This document shows, in pieces, positions 1 to 10,076 of a DNA stretch of 64,000 bases. Both the position numbers and the translations under genes were made by a program. How positions within the stretch are numbered: position 1 is the stretch's first letter; every line of letters begins with the position of its first letter. Source of the DNA: Andalucia godoyi (taxonomy: Eukaryota > Discoba > Jakobea > Jakobida > Andaluciidae); the NCBI GenBank assembly GCA_009859145.1, contig VRVR01000029.1:186001-250000 (forward strand), read 5' to 3'. The notes under the pieces are model-generated. The model saw only the letters and a list, made by a program, of their open reading frames with translations, was not told the DNA's origin and did no database searches.

Positions 1-1122
1 CATTCTTCCAATTCTCATTCTCGCCAAAGTATGCAGACGAAAAAAAAGAAAAGCGTGTTGTGTCGCAAAGGTTCCGTTCGAGGGGACTTAGAAGAGGAAG
101 CAAAGCCAGAGGAGGAGAAAAGGAAAGAGAAGGGAAGAGAACAGAATGGAAGTGGAGCAATTCATGAGCTGCGTCGACAGCCACAGATCGGGTTTCAGCC
201 GTACAGCTCAGCTCCAATCCCAACCACGACTAGGGTTCATCGGTCTTATTGGTGTCCTCCTATTCCCCCGCTCTCTTTCTCCTTCTCCCACGCAGCCCCA
301 CCGCCACCGCTTCCTTCTTTTGCTCAACATCCTTATACCTCCAATCACTTTCAGTCGGATGTTGGAAGTGGAGTCGGACATCAGCGGGTGGGAGGATGGG
401 ACACGTATGATCTCGTCTGCAGTCGTGTACAAAGTGTGCTCGCGGCCATTGCAATGAACAGAAGACGACCGGTGCCACTGAATGGAATTTCCAGTGGGAG
501 TGCTTTAGGGGACGCGCCCGGAAGTATGTCTGTTGAAGAAGAGCAAGTATTGCGAATGTTTGCGGATGCGTGCCACTATGCTGAACACCGGCGCACTCCG
601 CTTTCACTGCCCTTGCTATTTCATCCTCATGCGTTTCCTCACCCGCATCCGCAATCTCACCACCATTCTTTTCATCCTTTTGTTTATGCACAAAGGCAAC
701 AACACCATCACCATGTGTAGAATGAATGAATGCACGATGATTCTTCTTATTACTTGTTGTTACTGCTTTGGTGGTAGAATTCTTCCCACAGGAGAAGCAA
801 AAAAAACAAAAAAAAAAAACATTAATTAATGGAGCCAGAATTCTCGGTTTCCAAAACCGCGTCGCAGTCCGAGCTGTCGTTGAGGACTGGAGGGGAGGCA
901 CCTAGGGTACTAGTGGTGCTGGTAATGTTTCCGTTTGACGGGGAGAAGAGCGCGCAATGGCGGAGCGAAACCAAGAAAAAAGAGCCAGGAGCCAGGGCTT
1001 GGTGACACACCGTGAGCACCGCCTTGGATAGCAGGACGCAAACAACTCGACAATGTTTTTGCTCGCATGCAAAGAACCCATGTCCTGGATCCTCCGCCCA
1101 CATCCATAGCGCATCCATCCAT
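1..1122. other. Unassigned 5' stretch
   Basis: No gene can be defended here. Open frames exist on both strands (about 31-720 on +, 260-901 on -), but they are His/Pro-rich or Lys-rich, lack a recognisable domain and contradict one another. A short + frame starting near 454 (MNRRRPVPLNG, then VEEEQVLRMFADAC) looks protein-like for about 45 residues and then runs into a His/Pro-rich tail with no usable splice donor. It could be the fragment of a small gene or chance. Confidence 0.3.
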
Positions 1123-1578
1123 TTATCTTTTTATCACAGTTCCTGCTGGAGGAACAGTGCCCATGATTCGCATCTCGCAGTTTGCAAGATGCGGCAGAGA
1201 GCGATGCATGCACGGATCCACGCATTCCCAGATCGTCTGCGCAATCTGCAGAGTATCTCCATGTGCAACCAACACAACCATGCACCCAGAGTACCTGTTC
1301 TGAGCATCCTGCAGCAAGGAGCATAGCCGATCTCGCACCTCATATGGAGTTTCCTGCGAGAAGTGCGATGTGTTTCGCGGATCCGCACTCGCATCGATTT
1401 GCCAAACAAGATCATATCCCTGATTGGACGCTAGTTCCAACACCGGGCCAAAGTACCGTTCTCGCAATCGCACATCTTGCACAACGTCTTGCTCTTGCTT
1501 TCCAAGACGTTTCGCAACAATCGCCGCCGTTTCTCTGTTATTCTCCACTCCAACCCAATACAAAATACACACATTAAT

Positions 1579-1613
<35 letters not shown>

Positions 1614-1960
1614 GCAAGCGCGTTAGACTAGATTTAACGACAGCAGCTCGCAACAACAACAACAAAAAACAAAACAAAACAAAAAAAAGAAACAATTTCG
1701 TTTCCATACACTGCTCGTTTGAACGTGGAGGACAGAATGACTATCTTCTGTCCATTGATCACTCCGTCCTCGTTGACGGCCGTCAACAAGCGCGACAAGT
1801 CCACGGTTTGGGCTTGCAGCTTTCCGGTTTCTGTAAGGCCGTAGCACGGATCTCCATTCACGGGGTCGCTCACAATCACACCCGCAACATTTGCCTCGGA
1901 TTCGCCATGCCGAAGTATCGCAAAGCGCAGATCTGCTTCGCTCATGTCTTTTTTGTCCAT
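1123..1960 (-). CDS. Histidine phosphatase (phosphoglycerate mutase-like), two exons
   Basis: Predicted phosphomonoesterase or mutase of the histidine phosphatase superfamily, probably soluble. The model is exon 1 1960-1710, intron 1709-1535 and exon 2 1534-1123, giving 220 residues. The first exon has the catalytic LRHGESEAN motif. The second has VVLVAHGDTLQ, with the second catalytic His, and a tail HRSLPHLANCEMR that is typical of plant and protist members. The intron has donor GTATGG and acceptor AACAG. Splicing restores the family motif SSTFKRAVETAAIVAKRLG across the junction, which is why I trust it. The intron contains a CA/GT microsatellite. The start is the first ATG of the frame; a second ATG at 1945 is equally possible. 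The substrate cannot be inferred. It is divergent from eEF1A. Confidence 0.8.
1582..1612. repeat. (CA)n microsatellite inside an intron
   Basis: About 15 CA dinucleotides lie within the single intron of the histidine phosphatase gene, reading as GT repeats on the transcript. Confidence 0.95.
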
Positions 1961-2391
1961 CAAATAGGTACATAATGATTAGGAAAATAGATTTAAAAAA
2001 ATAATATCAAACGAGAATAAAAGTAAAAGCAACTACGGTCCCGCGCGATTTTCCCTTTCGTGCAGAGCCTTTGTCGAAAAAAACATCCGACATGATGCTA
2101 GGGGTTGATGCTATTGGAATGCTCACTACAGCCGGTGGCCTCTGACGTGTGGTTATCGGGCGACATCGAGGGTTTTCTTCTCCCCGCCTCTCTGAGTTCT
2201 TTTTTTGGACTTTACAAGTAGAGCTCGTTTTTTGGGTTCCGTCTTCCGAGGTTTGAAATTGCAGAGAAAGCTGTAGTTCTTTGTTTTGCAGTTCTTCTTA
2301 TAATAATATAATAGACGCCGGACGTTGATAGAAAGGGAACACCAAAAAACACCAAGGAAAGCAGGGAAAAACCAAACAGAAAAAAAAGACA
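1961..2391. promoter_or_regulatory. Divergent intergenic region upstream of eEF1A
   Basis: This 431 bp region separates two divergent genes. An AT-rich TATA-like stretch (TTATAATAATATAATA, about 2299-2312) lies about 80 bp before the eEF1A start codon, and A-rich leader sequence precedes the ATG. There is no ORF of note. The promoter role is inferred from position and composition. Confidence 0.4.
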
Positions 2392-3735
2392 ATGGGTAAG
2401 GAAAAGCCGCACATCAACATGGTTGTGATCGGCCATGTGGATTCTGGCAAGTCGACTACAACTGGCCATTTGATCTACCAATGCGGCGGAATTGACCATC
2501 GAGTGCTCGCGCAGTTTGAGAAGGAGGCAAATGAAACTGGAAAGGGCTCGTGCAAGTATGCGTGGGTACTGGACAAGCTGAAGGCCGAGCGTGAACGTGG
2601 AATGACAATCGACATCTCACTGTGGAAGTTTGAAACTCGGAAGCTGTTCTACACGATCATTGATGCGCCTGGACATCGTGACTTTATTAAGAACATGATT
2701 ACGGGAGCCTCGCAAGCGGACTGCGCAATGCTGGTTGTTTCTGCCGTGGAAAGCGAGTTCCAGAACGGGATGTCAAAGGATGGTCAGACAAAAGAACACA
2801 TCTTGCTCGCATTTACGCTTGGGATTCGCCAGTTGGTTGTGTGTGTAAACAAGATGGATGATCCAAGCGTGGCGTGGTCAGAGGAAAAATATCTTCACAT
2901 CAAGTCGGAGGTTTCTGCTTGTCTGCAGAGAGTCGGTTACACTTCTCAAAACATTGCGTTTGTGCCGATCTCCGGCTGGAATGGCGACAATTTGCTTGAG
3001 CGATCTGTGAATTCGCCTTGGTGGAAAGGCCCAACGCTGGTTGAGGCATTCGATTCCATGGAGCAACCACGACGGGCTGCAGACAAGCCACTTCGATTGC
3101 CGCTGCAAGATGTGTACAAGATTGGGGGAATCGGCACGGTCCCGGTTGGTCGTGTAGAAACTGGCGTCTTGCGTCCTGGAATGACTGTCTTGTTTGCGCC
3201 AGCGGGAATCACATCGCACGTCAGATCGATTGAAATGCACCACGAGCTTATCTCCGAGGCACTCCCGGGGGATAACGTTGGCTTTAATGTGGAGAACATC
3301 TCGGTCAAAGATGTCCGAAGAGGGTTTGTTGCGTCTGATGCAATGAATGACCCTGCGAAGGAAGCAGTTTCGTTTGTCGCACAGGTTATCATTCTCAATC
3401 ATCCTGGAACAATCTCTGCGGGATACACTCCCGTCGTGGACTGCCACACTGCACACATTGCGTGTGCCTTTCAGAGGCTTGTCGCACGAATCGAAAGAAA
3501 ATCAGGCAAGGAAATCGAGGCAAATCCAAAGACCCTGCGTGCTGGCGATGCTGCAATTGTCGAGATGGTACCACAGAAGCCCCTGTGCGTAGAGACCTTT
3601 AGTGACTATCCTCCTCTCGGGCGATTCGCGGTTCGAGACATCAGACAGACTGTTGCCGTCGGTGTCGTCAAGAGTGTTCAAAAGATTGATTACGTCTCGC
3701 CTGAAGAGAACACCAAGAGGCTCTTTGGATACTGA
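2392..3735 (+). CDS. EEF1A: Translation elongation factor eEF1A
   Basis: GTPase that delivers aminoacyl-tRNA to the ribosomal A site in the cytosol. It has 447 residues in one exon, the usual family length. GTP-binding motifs are present in order: P-loop GHVDSGKST (residues 14-22), the switch I neighbourhood with [24 protein letters not shown] and ISGWNGDN. The domain II/III signatures [19 protein letters not shown] and [11 protein letters not shown] identify eEF1A rather than EFL, eRF3 or HBS1. The sequence is more divergent than usual: VVSAVESEF replaces the common AAGxGEF region, and the C terminus ends KRLFGY where most eEF1A proteins have a Lys-rich tail. The start [14 protein letters not shown] is canonical. 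It is convergent with glyoxalase I, with stop codons 85 bp apart. Confidence 0.93.
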   Translation: MGKEKPHINMVVIGHVDSGKSTTTGHLIYQCGGIDHRVLAQFEKEANETGKGSCKYAWVLDKLKAERERGMTIDISLWKFETRKLFYTIIDAPGHRDFIKNMITGASQADCAMLVVSAVESEFQNGMSKDGQTKEHILLAFTLGIRQLVVCVNKMDDPSVAWSEEKYLHIKSEVSACLQRVGYTSQNIAFVPISGWNGDNLLERSVNSPWWKGPTLVEAFDSMEQPRRAADKPLRLPLQDVYKIGGIGTVPVGRVETGVLRPGMTVLFAPAGITSHVRSIEMHHELISEALPGDNVGFNVENISVKDVRRGFVASDAMNDPAKEAVSFVAQVIILNHPGTISAGYTPVVDCHTAHIACAFQRLVARIERKSGKEIEANPKTLRAGDAAIVEMVPQKPLCVETFSDYPPLGRFAVRDIRQTVAVGVVKSVQKIDYVSPEENTKRLFGY

Positions 3736-3819
3736 TCGAAGGGATGAGAAAAGAGACGGCTTTTTCCAGAACCAGTCGGTCTCCCGGAGCATTTATTACT
3801 GTAATTACTGCTGTTATCA

Positions 3820-4374
3820 TCACATCTTCTGCATCTTGTTTGCCTGGAGAATTTCAATCCAGTAACCATCCGGATCCTGGATAAACGCAAGGCCCTTCAT
3901 CTTTCCGTCGTCTGGACGCTTCACGAACTTCACACCCAGCTTTTCGAATCGTTCACAAGCCGCATACACGTCCGGCACTGAGAATCCAATATGGCCAAAT
4001 CCACGCGGATCCGAGTTTCCGTTGTGATACCCCTTGAACTCAGGATCAGACTCAGTACCCCAATTGTGGGTGAGCTCCAGCAGTGCAGATCGTTCAAAGG
4101 CCCAAGTTGTGCGGTTCCGCACATTTTCATCATCGGTGCCTTGCGGACAGGTGGCCGCTTCGGAGGATGAGATCATTCCAAGAAAATAAAGACTGAACTT
4201 CATCTCGGGAAAATCAAGCTTTCGAACCAGTCGCATGCCAAGGACTCCCGAGTAAAAGGCGAGAGACGGCTCGGGATCCTTGACACGGATCATCGTCTGA
4301 TTAAACACATACTTTTGTGTTTCACTGTCCGGAGCCTCGCACAGTCCTGGGGCTGATTCAAAATGAAAAGACAT
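3820..4374 (-). CDS. GLO1: Lactoylglutathione lyase (glyoxalase I)
   Basis: Converts the methylglyoxal-glutathione hemithioacetal to S-lactoylglutathione, a cytosolic detoxification step. It has 184 residues in one exon, matching eukaryotic GLO1. The two-half vicinal oxygen chelate fold is visible: [14 protein letters not shown] opens the first half and [19 protein letters not shown] the second. The four predicted metal ligands are Gln26, Glu100, His128 and Glu174, matching the human Q/E/H/E set. Residues RNRTTWAF and [16 protein letters not shown] match substrate-binding stretches of the family. There is no obvious targeting sequence. Confidence 0.93.
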   Translation of the reverse strand: MSFHFESAPGLCEAPDSETQKYVFNQTMIRVKDPEPSLAFYSGVLGMRLVRKLDFPEMKFSLYFLGMISSSEAATCPQGTDDENVRNRTTWAFERSALLELTHNWGTESDPEFKGYHNGNSDPRGFGHIGFSVPDVYAACERFEKLGVKFVKRPDDGKMKGLAFIQDPDGYWIEILQANKMQKM

Positions 4375-4802
4375 CGGCTCCGTTCTGCGCGATGAAATCT
4401 AATCCAAAGATTCCAAATAGTAGTATTAATAACAACACAAAGGAACAAAAGACTGATAAGCGGAGCTTCTTTTGCAACGCGAACGAGGTAGTATGCTGCG
4501 TGCAGAGAGGGTTGAAGGGATTTGCACGACTCGGGAGTGAGCTCTACGAGAGAGAAGCAAAGGTTGCACAACAGACCCCGTATACAAAAAGGCACCTGTA
4601 AATAATTGCAAGAACTCGAGATTGCGGAAGAATGCTCCATTACTTCGAGTTGTAGTAACTGTCCACTTACTTTTTTGTATGCACGAAGGAGAGTTGGGCA
4701 GAAGAACCGACAAAACAAAGAAGTGCGCTTTCTTTTTCTACAGTGTCGCGAGAATCTTCTGGTTTTGTTGCTTTCTTCTTCTTGCACTTTCTTACAATCA
4801 AT

Positions 4803-5078
4803 ATGGGGATCAAGAGAACGATAGCAACGTACGCCTTTGAAAGGTACAAGGAGCATCGAGACTATGTCGTTCAGAGAGGCATGGAGACTCCAGGGATACA
4901 AGACAAGGTGCTAGAAATTGTAGAAGACGTCTTTGAAACCATCGAAGCGGTTCAGGAAATTACAAAGGAAGTGTTCCTGTCGAACGCTGACCGGCTGCTT
5001 GGAAGCAAACTTGGACACACCATCGCTCGTGGAGTTGGGAGATCCGCTTTTGAAGTTGTAAACCAAGTCGTGTTTTGA
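4803..5078 (+). CDS. Small uncharacterised alpha-helical protein
   Basis: A 91-residue ORF starting MGIKRTIATYAFERYKEHRD. I do not recognise it. The sequence is amphipathic and helical with a run of acidic residues in the middle (VLEIVEDVFETIEAVQEITKE) and a Gly/Arg-containing end (GHTIARGVGRSAFEVV). It has no membrane span and no Cys. The frame is open 60 bp further upstream, but this ATG gives the more protein-like start. A pyrimidine-rich leader precedes it. A mitochondrial role is conceivable from the basic helical N terminus but unsupported. Confidence 0.5.
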   Translation: MGIKRTIATYAFERYKEHRDYVVQRGMETPGIQDKVLEIVEDVFETIEAVQEITKEVFLSNADRLLGSKLGHTIARGVGRSAFEVVNQVVF

Positions 5079-6117
5079 TGCTGCGCTCGGCCCATTCGCA
5101 GCTCCATACTGACCCGTCCTCCTTCCACAGAGGTCAGTTGCTCCGTCAATCTATCAGCACTAGAAAAAGAAAAGAAAAGGAAAAGACAAGTAAAATGTAA
5201 AACAGGGTCTACGAAACTCCCACTGCGTCGTGGCTTGTGAATACGCCGTGCTCTTTGTGCAGTAGCTAGTCATGCGTCTCTCGTTGGAAGAACAAACAAA
5301 CAGAAAGACATCATGGAGAGCATATATTCAGTCTTGCATTGGAACCGAATGTTAATTTAATTCAGAATGGGGTAAAAAGGCCCCAGCATGCCGAAGTGTT
5401 CTTCCAACAGACAATACGCGCACCATTCCAGTCTCGTCCTAGACGTGCCGGTTGCCGGACAGGGCGAGGGACATCGGAATGATGATGATGGATCAACATG
5501 AAATGCAAAATGGCATAGTCTGGAATATCTTCGGATGAGCAGGGTTAAGGATGGGAAATAAGGATAACAAGGAAGATGTGGAGCATCTGAATATTATTAA
5601 ACTTTGGTGATGCCGAAGCCGGTAGTCGTACGCCTTTCCGCCAGTTGCTGTCGACTCCGGATCAATCTGACAGGCCTGCGCACTTGGCTCTTACGTTCGG
5701 CGACGATCCGGGGGGGCAGATCGAAGCGGAAGGGCTGTCCTCCATCTGGCGCTGTCGCGAGACAACAGCCTCTCGATCTTTGTTGAAGACCACGACGTCA
5801 CCGGTGTGTCGTCTTCTGCATCTTCGAATCCGTGGAGGCTGTCCAGTTCGCCAGCCCATTCTCGGACTTCAAAGCCGACCCTTTCTCATCACGACGGCAG
5901 TTCTGGTGAGAGTTTAAAAAAATCTTCCAGCAGCCGTACACCGAGAACGCGACTCTTTTTTTTTGCGATTGCTGCTGTTGGTTCATGTTCACCTCTTTGC
6001 TTCCAACTGCGGATTCAGTTTGTTCGTTCGTGCGTTCGTGTACGAGTCTGTGTGTGTGTGTGTGTGCATGCGCATATATATAACATCATAGATAGCATCA
6101 TAGATTGACACTAGAAG
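5079..6117. other. Intergenic region with a possible frame-broken minus-strand gene
   Basis: No intact gene is visible. On the minus strand, about 5885-5597, coding-like text changes frame at a run of seven C residues (plus-strand G run 5711-5717). One frame reads VREWAGELDSLHGFEDAEDD and ends at 5691. Another reads IVAERKSQVRRPVRL and ends TTTGFGITKV at 5597. See findings. The rest (5079-5590) has no open frame that I would defend. A GT/CA-rich and TATATATA stretch near 6047-6082 probably belongs to the promoter of the next gene. Confidence 0.35.
6075..6082 (+). promoter_or_regulatory. TATA-like element before the HtrA gene
   Basis: TATATATA lies 36-43 bp upstream of the start codon of the protease gene, just after a (GT)n tract. 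If this is a TATA box the 5' leader would be very short. The call rests on position and sequence only. Confidence 0.35.
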
Positions 6118-7743
6118 ATGATCCGAGTAATTCGTCGATGTTTCTCAACGATTCCAAAACCCGCAATTCCACCAATCCCGCTTCCGAGTCTTAGTTCGCC
6201 ATTTGTCGTTTCGGCAGCTTTGAATTCCACCCATCAACAGCAGCAACAGCATCAACAACAGCAGCAGCACGTGAGTATCCAAGCGAATGGGAATTCGACG
6301 TTTTTGAGCAATCGACTGGGGGTGTTTCCGCAGCCGAGTTCGAATCTTTCGTCAATTCTGAAAGTGTATTCAGTAAGCTCTCGACCAAACTTTTCGATGC
6401 CGTGGCAAAACCGGCCTTATGCTGAGTCTTCAGGGTCGGCGTTTGTAATTTCGGATCGTCGAATTCTGACCAATGCGCACGTTGTTGCAGATCATACATA
6501 CGTAATGGTTCGGAAACACGGAGATCCGAACAAGTACCCCGCAAAGGTGGTAAAGACGAGTCATCAGGCAGATTTGGCAATGCTGGCGGTTGACTCCGAA
6601 CTGTTCTGGAGGGATTTGCATCCTCTTACGCTGGGCGGAATTCCGGAAATGCGGGAGCGAGTGGAGGTTATTGGGTATCCAACGGGAGGAGACAACATCT
6701 CCATTACGCAAGGCTGCGTTTCGCGGATTGAACCACAAGAGTACGTTCATTCCGCGTACTCGATACTTGCGATTCAGATCGATGCAGCGATCAATCCAGG
6801 CAATTCGGGAGGGCCTTGCTTGGATCGAAAAGGACAAGTTGTGGGTGTTGCGTTTCAGAACATGCCAGATGCAGAGAATTTAGGATTTGTGATTCCCACG
6901 CCTGTTGTGAATCACTTCCTCACCGATGAAACCGGAAAGGGATTTGTGAGCCTGGGATTGCGATGTCAAGCCCTTGAAAACGCCGGGCTCCGAAAGTACT
7001 ATGGACTGCAAGAAGACCAGACCGGTGTGTTGGTCAACTCGGTGCTTCCGCTCAGTGCAGCAAGTTCATTGCTGTTGAAAGACGATGTGCTTCTGGCAAT
7101 TGATGGAAGGCCCATTGCGAACGATGGATCTATCTTGTTTCGCGAGGGATTTCACAAGGAACGAATATCTTTTGACTACATTCTCAGTACAAAATATTCT
7201 GGAGAAACGGTCGTGTTCATGGTATTGCGGCAAGGGTCTGGGATTCATTCCGTCGAAGTTCCACTGCGGCCTCTTGACAATCTTGTCCCTCCATACTGCT
7301 ATGATTCGCAGCCGTCCTATCTTGTGTTCAGCGGGTTCGTGTTTCTGGATCTTGTCCAGCCGTACCTCCACGAATTCGGTGACAATTGGCAAATGAATGC
7401 TCCTCGGAAGCTTGTGGATCAAGCGCTGTTTGGTGTGCAGACCTTTGCTCATGAGCGCATAGTCATCTTGTCATCCGTGCTTGTAGATCCTATCAACGCA
7501 GGCGTGCAGGCATACACGGATTTGCAGGTGAAGGCCTTCAATGGAGTACGTGTACAGAACCTCACGCATCTTGCGTCTCTCATCGACACCTGCATCGCCG
7601 AATACATGCGGTTTGACTTGGAGGAAAATAGGGTCTTGGTGCTGCCAACCGTTGCTGCACGCGAAGCACACAAGCGAATTCTCGATCGTCATCGGATCTC
7701 CTATGACCGCTCAAAAGACCTGATGACGTCTACTCACGTATAG
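6118..7743 (+). CDS. HtrA/Deg-family serine protease, probably mitochondrial
   Basis: ATP-independent serine protease of the trypsin fold, with a role in protein quality control. It has 541 residues in one exon. The N terminus MIRVIRRCFSTIPKPA is Arg-rich with no acid, like a mitochondrial presequence, and is followed by a Gln-rich stretch (residues 40-50) encoded by CAG/CAA repeats. The catalytic triad is complete: His121 in ILTNAHVV, Asp152 in HQADLAML and Ser230 in NPGNSGGP. The core is followed by PDZ-like regions (GVLVNSVLPLSAASSLL, and a second module near the C terminus). This architecture resembles the plant Deg9/Deg10 and fungal group better than bacterial DegP. The Gln tract is unusual in the family. 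Confidence 0.88.
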   Translation: MIRVIRRCFSTIPKPAIPPIPLPSLSSPFVVSAALNSTHQQQQQHQQQQQHVSIQANGNSTFLSNRLGVFPQPSSNLSSILKVYSVSSRPNFSMPWQNRPYAESSGSAFVISDRRILTNAHVVADHTYVMVRKHGDPNKYPAKVVKTSHQADLAMLAVDSELFWRDLHPLTLGGIPEMRERVEVIGYPTGGDNISITQGCVSRIEPQEYVHSAYSILAIQIDAAINPGNSGGPCLDRKGQVVGVAFQNMPDAENLGFVIPTPVVNHFLTDETGKGFVSLGLRCQALENAGLRKYYGLQEDQTGVLVNSVLPLSAASSLLLKDDVLLAIDGRPIANDGSILFREGFHKERISFDYILSTKYSGETVVFMVLRQGSGIHSVEVPLRPLDNLVPPYCYDSQPSYLVFSGFVFLDLVQPYLHEFGDNWQMNAPRKLVDQALFGVQTFAHERIVILSSVLVDPINAGVQAYTDLQVKAFNGVRVQNLTHLASLIDTCIAEYMRFDLEENRVLVLPTVAAREAHKRILDRHRISYDRSKDLMTSTHV

Positions 7744-8037
7744 CATCTTCGGGTGCGTCTATGATTTAGAAACCCCTGTAAAAGGAAAAAAAAGTTTCGC
7801 GGTCGGTGCTTGTCGACGACTCTCATAATTGAAACGTTCGAGAGCGCCAAAAGTAAAAACAAAACAAAACACCCCGACTTTCCCCCGACAGCGTCCGACG
7901 TTCCCAAAGGAAAAAAAAACATGGAATAACATGAAGCATCCTCATAAATTAGGTGGTTTTTTTGATTGTATATTTTCTTCTTCTGTAAAAAGAGGCGCAC
8001 ACTCGAGGGGTGAGAAACACGGCCAAAAAAGGAAAAG

Positions 8038-8088
<51 letters not shown>

Positions 8089-8139
8089 GACGCTCAGTGA
8101 GGTACAAATTAAAAGAGTTGGAAGTGGATTTTCAAAAAG
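7744..8139. other. Intergenic region with AAAG/GA repeat
   Basis: This 396 bp region between two same-strand genes is A-rich in the first half. An (AAAG)n then (GA)n tract at about 8036-8085 lies 55 bp before the next start codon. No gene is seen. Confidence 0.6.
8036..8085. repeat. (AAAG)n/(GA)n microsatellite
   Basis: About four AAAG units run into about 16 GA units in the 5' leader or promoter of the downstream membrane-protein gene. Confidence 0.9.
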
Positions 8140-9708
8140 ATGGTGCTGGAGAAAGATGAAGTACAGCGGGCGTTGCGGACGTTCATGGCCTCGTTCCTCC
8201 CGTTGCTGCTTGGCTTTTCTGTGTTTGCAATTTGGGTTGGGTTGGGTTCTTACGTCACTCCGTGCATATTTGGCATCGCAACATCTCTTGCTCTCTACGA
8301 GCCTTATGAACTGACGCTTTCGTGTCTGCGGTGGTTTGACCGAAAGTGCGCAACTGGCTTTGAAGCATCTGGTCTGGACCTCTTTTCTTTCTGCACTTTG
8401 GCCACAGTGGTTCTGTCGATTGCGGTCTACTGGCTCACAGCCCTCTTTTCCTTTCCAGCTGCTCTTGGCATTGTATCGATTTCGACTCTTTCTCTGTTTT
8501 ACATGTGGCAAGTCGACCGTCCTTTCATTGCTGCGGTCATCGTCGTCATGTTTTTCGCGCTGATCTTAGCGGGAATCGCCGTGGCCCTAGGATTCGTGGT
8601 CTATGGAGAGATTGTGGTATTCAAGGACTTTATTACGGACAAGGTCAGCACAAACGATGTCCAAAGGTTTTTGAAGGATCCGCGGAGATCACCAATTGTC
8701 GATTCGGCACTGGTGTTTGTTGAGCGAACACTGAATGTCACATCCGTGGAGGTTTTGGTTGTTTTGGAGGAGTACAAAAAGTCTTTTGGGAATGTGCTGG
8801 TTGCAAAGTCTGATGTCATCGTCCAGAAAGGAATGACGGTTGCGTTGGACTTGTACGATTTGACGTTCTCACTGTTCTTGTTCCTGCCGACGCTGCATCT
8901 TTCCTTGCAGTACAAGGACAAGGTCATTGAAGTGCTGTACACTCTGTCGCCGCTCACCAGGTCAGACACCACCGATCTGATGAACTATGTCCAAAATTCT
9001 CTTGCGCAGATGTTCTTGGTGTATTTTATGCTCGGATTTTCTCACGGAATAGCGACATTCCTGACTTTCCGATTTGGCGGTCTCCACCATGTGTACATTC
9101 TGTCGATCATTGCGGGAGTCCTGGCGACAATCCCGGTGTTTTCGTCTTGGATCATCTGGGCTCCTGCTTGCTTTTACCTGTTTTTGGAGTCGCAGTACGT
9201 TTCAGCAGTGGTAATGCTTGTTGTCCAAGTCATTGTAATGTCTTGGCTGGATAATTACTTGTACGGAACCATGGGAGGCCTGCCATTCCTGCTGTCGATC
9301 TCCATCTACCTGTCTCTCTGGGCTTGGGGATTGGTAGGTATCATTGTCGGACCACTCGTATTGACTTTACTCCCGTTCCTATACGATCGCATCGATGCGT
9401 ACATGAATTTGCCAAAGAAGAAGCAGCCACCCCACGTTCATTTTGTCTCTTCAGGGCGCCTCTTCTCGACTGCTGGTTCGCCAACTCAACACGGGGAGGA
9501 TATGTCGACCGAGAATGAGCATTTCATCCACGAAGTGCACGCGCACCAGGGCGCTCGATCTCCCGAAGAACCGCTGCGTACACCGCTGCGTTCAAGTCTG
9601 CGTGCCGTCATCAAGTCCCCTCCAGAAAAGCATCGATACAATACACGAACAAAGTCTCCGGCCAAAAGATCGTTCTCCAACACGGTCCCGAAGTCTTACG
9701 TTCTTTGA
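8140..9708 (+). CDS. TMEM245: TMEM245 / AI-2E-transporter-family membrane protein
   Basis: Multi-pass membrane protein of 522 residues in one exon. At least eight hydrophobic segments are visible. The first cluster lies near residues 15-45, 80-160, and a second from about 290 to 425. The second cluster contains FGGLHHVYILSIIAGVLATI and GGLPFLLSISIYLSLWAWG followed by IIVGPLVLTLLPFLYDRI, the signature end of the UPF0118/AI-2E permease superfamily, where GxxGxxxGPxx closes the domain. A soluble loop (about 165-250) separates the halves. The C-terminal 90 residues are Arg/Ser/Pro-rich and likely cytosolic. Eukaryotic members are called TMEM245, and the transported substrate is unknown. The start is the only ATG ahead of the first hydrophobic segment. 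Confidence 0.72.
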   Translation: MVLEKDEVQRALRTFMASFLPLLLGFSVFAIWVGLGSYVTPCIFGIATSLALYEPYELTLSCLRWFDRKCATGFEASGLDLFSFCTLATVVLSIAVYWLTALFSFPAALGIVSISTLSLFYMWQVDRPFIAAVIVVMFFALILAGIAVALGFVVYGEIVVFKDFITDKVSTNDVQRFLKDPRRSPIVDSALVFVERTLNVTSVEVLVVLEEYKKSFGNVLVAKSDVIVQKGMTVALDLYDLTFSLFLFLPTLHLSLQYKDKVIEVLYTLSPLTRSDTTDLMNYVQNSLAQMFLVYFMLGFSHGIATFLTFRFGGLHHVYILSIIAGVLATIPVFSSWIIWAPACFYLFLESQYVSAVVMLVVQVIVMSWLDNYLYGTMGGLPFLLSISIYLSLWAWGLVGIIVGPLVLTLLPFLYDRIDAYMNLPKKKQPPHVHFVSSGRLFSTAGSPTQHGEDMSTENEHFIHEVHAHQGARSPEEPLRTPLRSSLRAVIKSPPEKHRYNTRTKSPAKRSFSNTVPKSYVL

Positions 9709-9772
9709 CCGGGAAGATGGAGTACATCCGACTTGCAGTGAATGAATGATAATGAACAAGAATTTCATTCAC

Positions 9773-9773
9773 T

Positions 9774-9804
<31 letters not shown>

Positions 9805-9806
9805 AC
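9773..9806. repeat. (CA)n microsatellite
   Basis: About 16 CA units in the 3' flank of the TMEM245-like gene. Confidence 0.95.
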
Positions 9807-9854
9807 ATGATCAAAGCAACATAACAACCGCAACAAACAGCAGAAATTTATTCA

Positions 9855-10076
9855 TTACTCAACCGAGCTTTGGGACGACTCGGGGACGTTCTCCATGGCG
9901 CCGTAAGAATCGAGCGGTACATCCGAATTGCGGCCAACAGGATAGTCATTTCTGGCCGACTCATCATCAAGAATAGGCAAGTACTTTTCCTCACTAGCTA
10001 TTGGTTGCCCGTCGATATCATAAGCTGCGTGCTTCGGATTTACTCCATCAAGCAGACTGTCATTCGCAGGATTCAT
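9855..10076 (-). CDS. Small acidic ORF of unknown function
   Basis: A 73-residue frame, MNPANDSLLDGVNPKHAAYD to the end SQSSVE. It is acidic, hydrophilic, without Cys or membrane segments, and probably disordered. Its composition looks like coding sequence rather than a repeat artefact, and an A-rich leader precedes the ATG. It is convergent with the TMEM245-like gene. It may be a small gene or the terminal exon of something larger, but no upstream exon was found. I do not recognise it. Confidence 0.4.
   Translation of the reverse strand: MNPANDSLLDGVNPKHAAYDIDGQPIASEEKYLPILDDESARNDYPVGRNSDVPLDSYGAMENVPESSQSSVE

Noticed and set aside
2392-3735. EFL (EF-like) instead of eEF1A
   Set aside because: Domain II/III signatures, ISGW and no EFL-specific insertions fit eEF1A despite divergence.
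6075-6082. Origin or attachment site at the TATATATA stretch
   Set aside because: Too short and promoter-placed; nothing supports another role.
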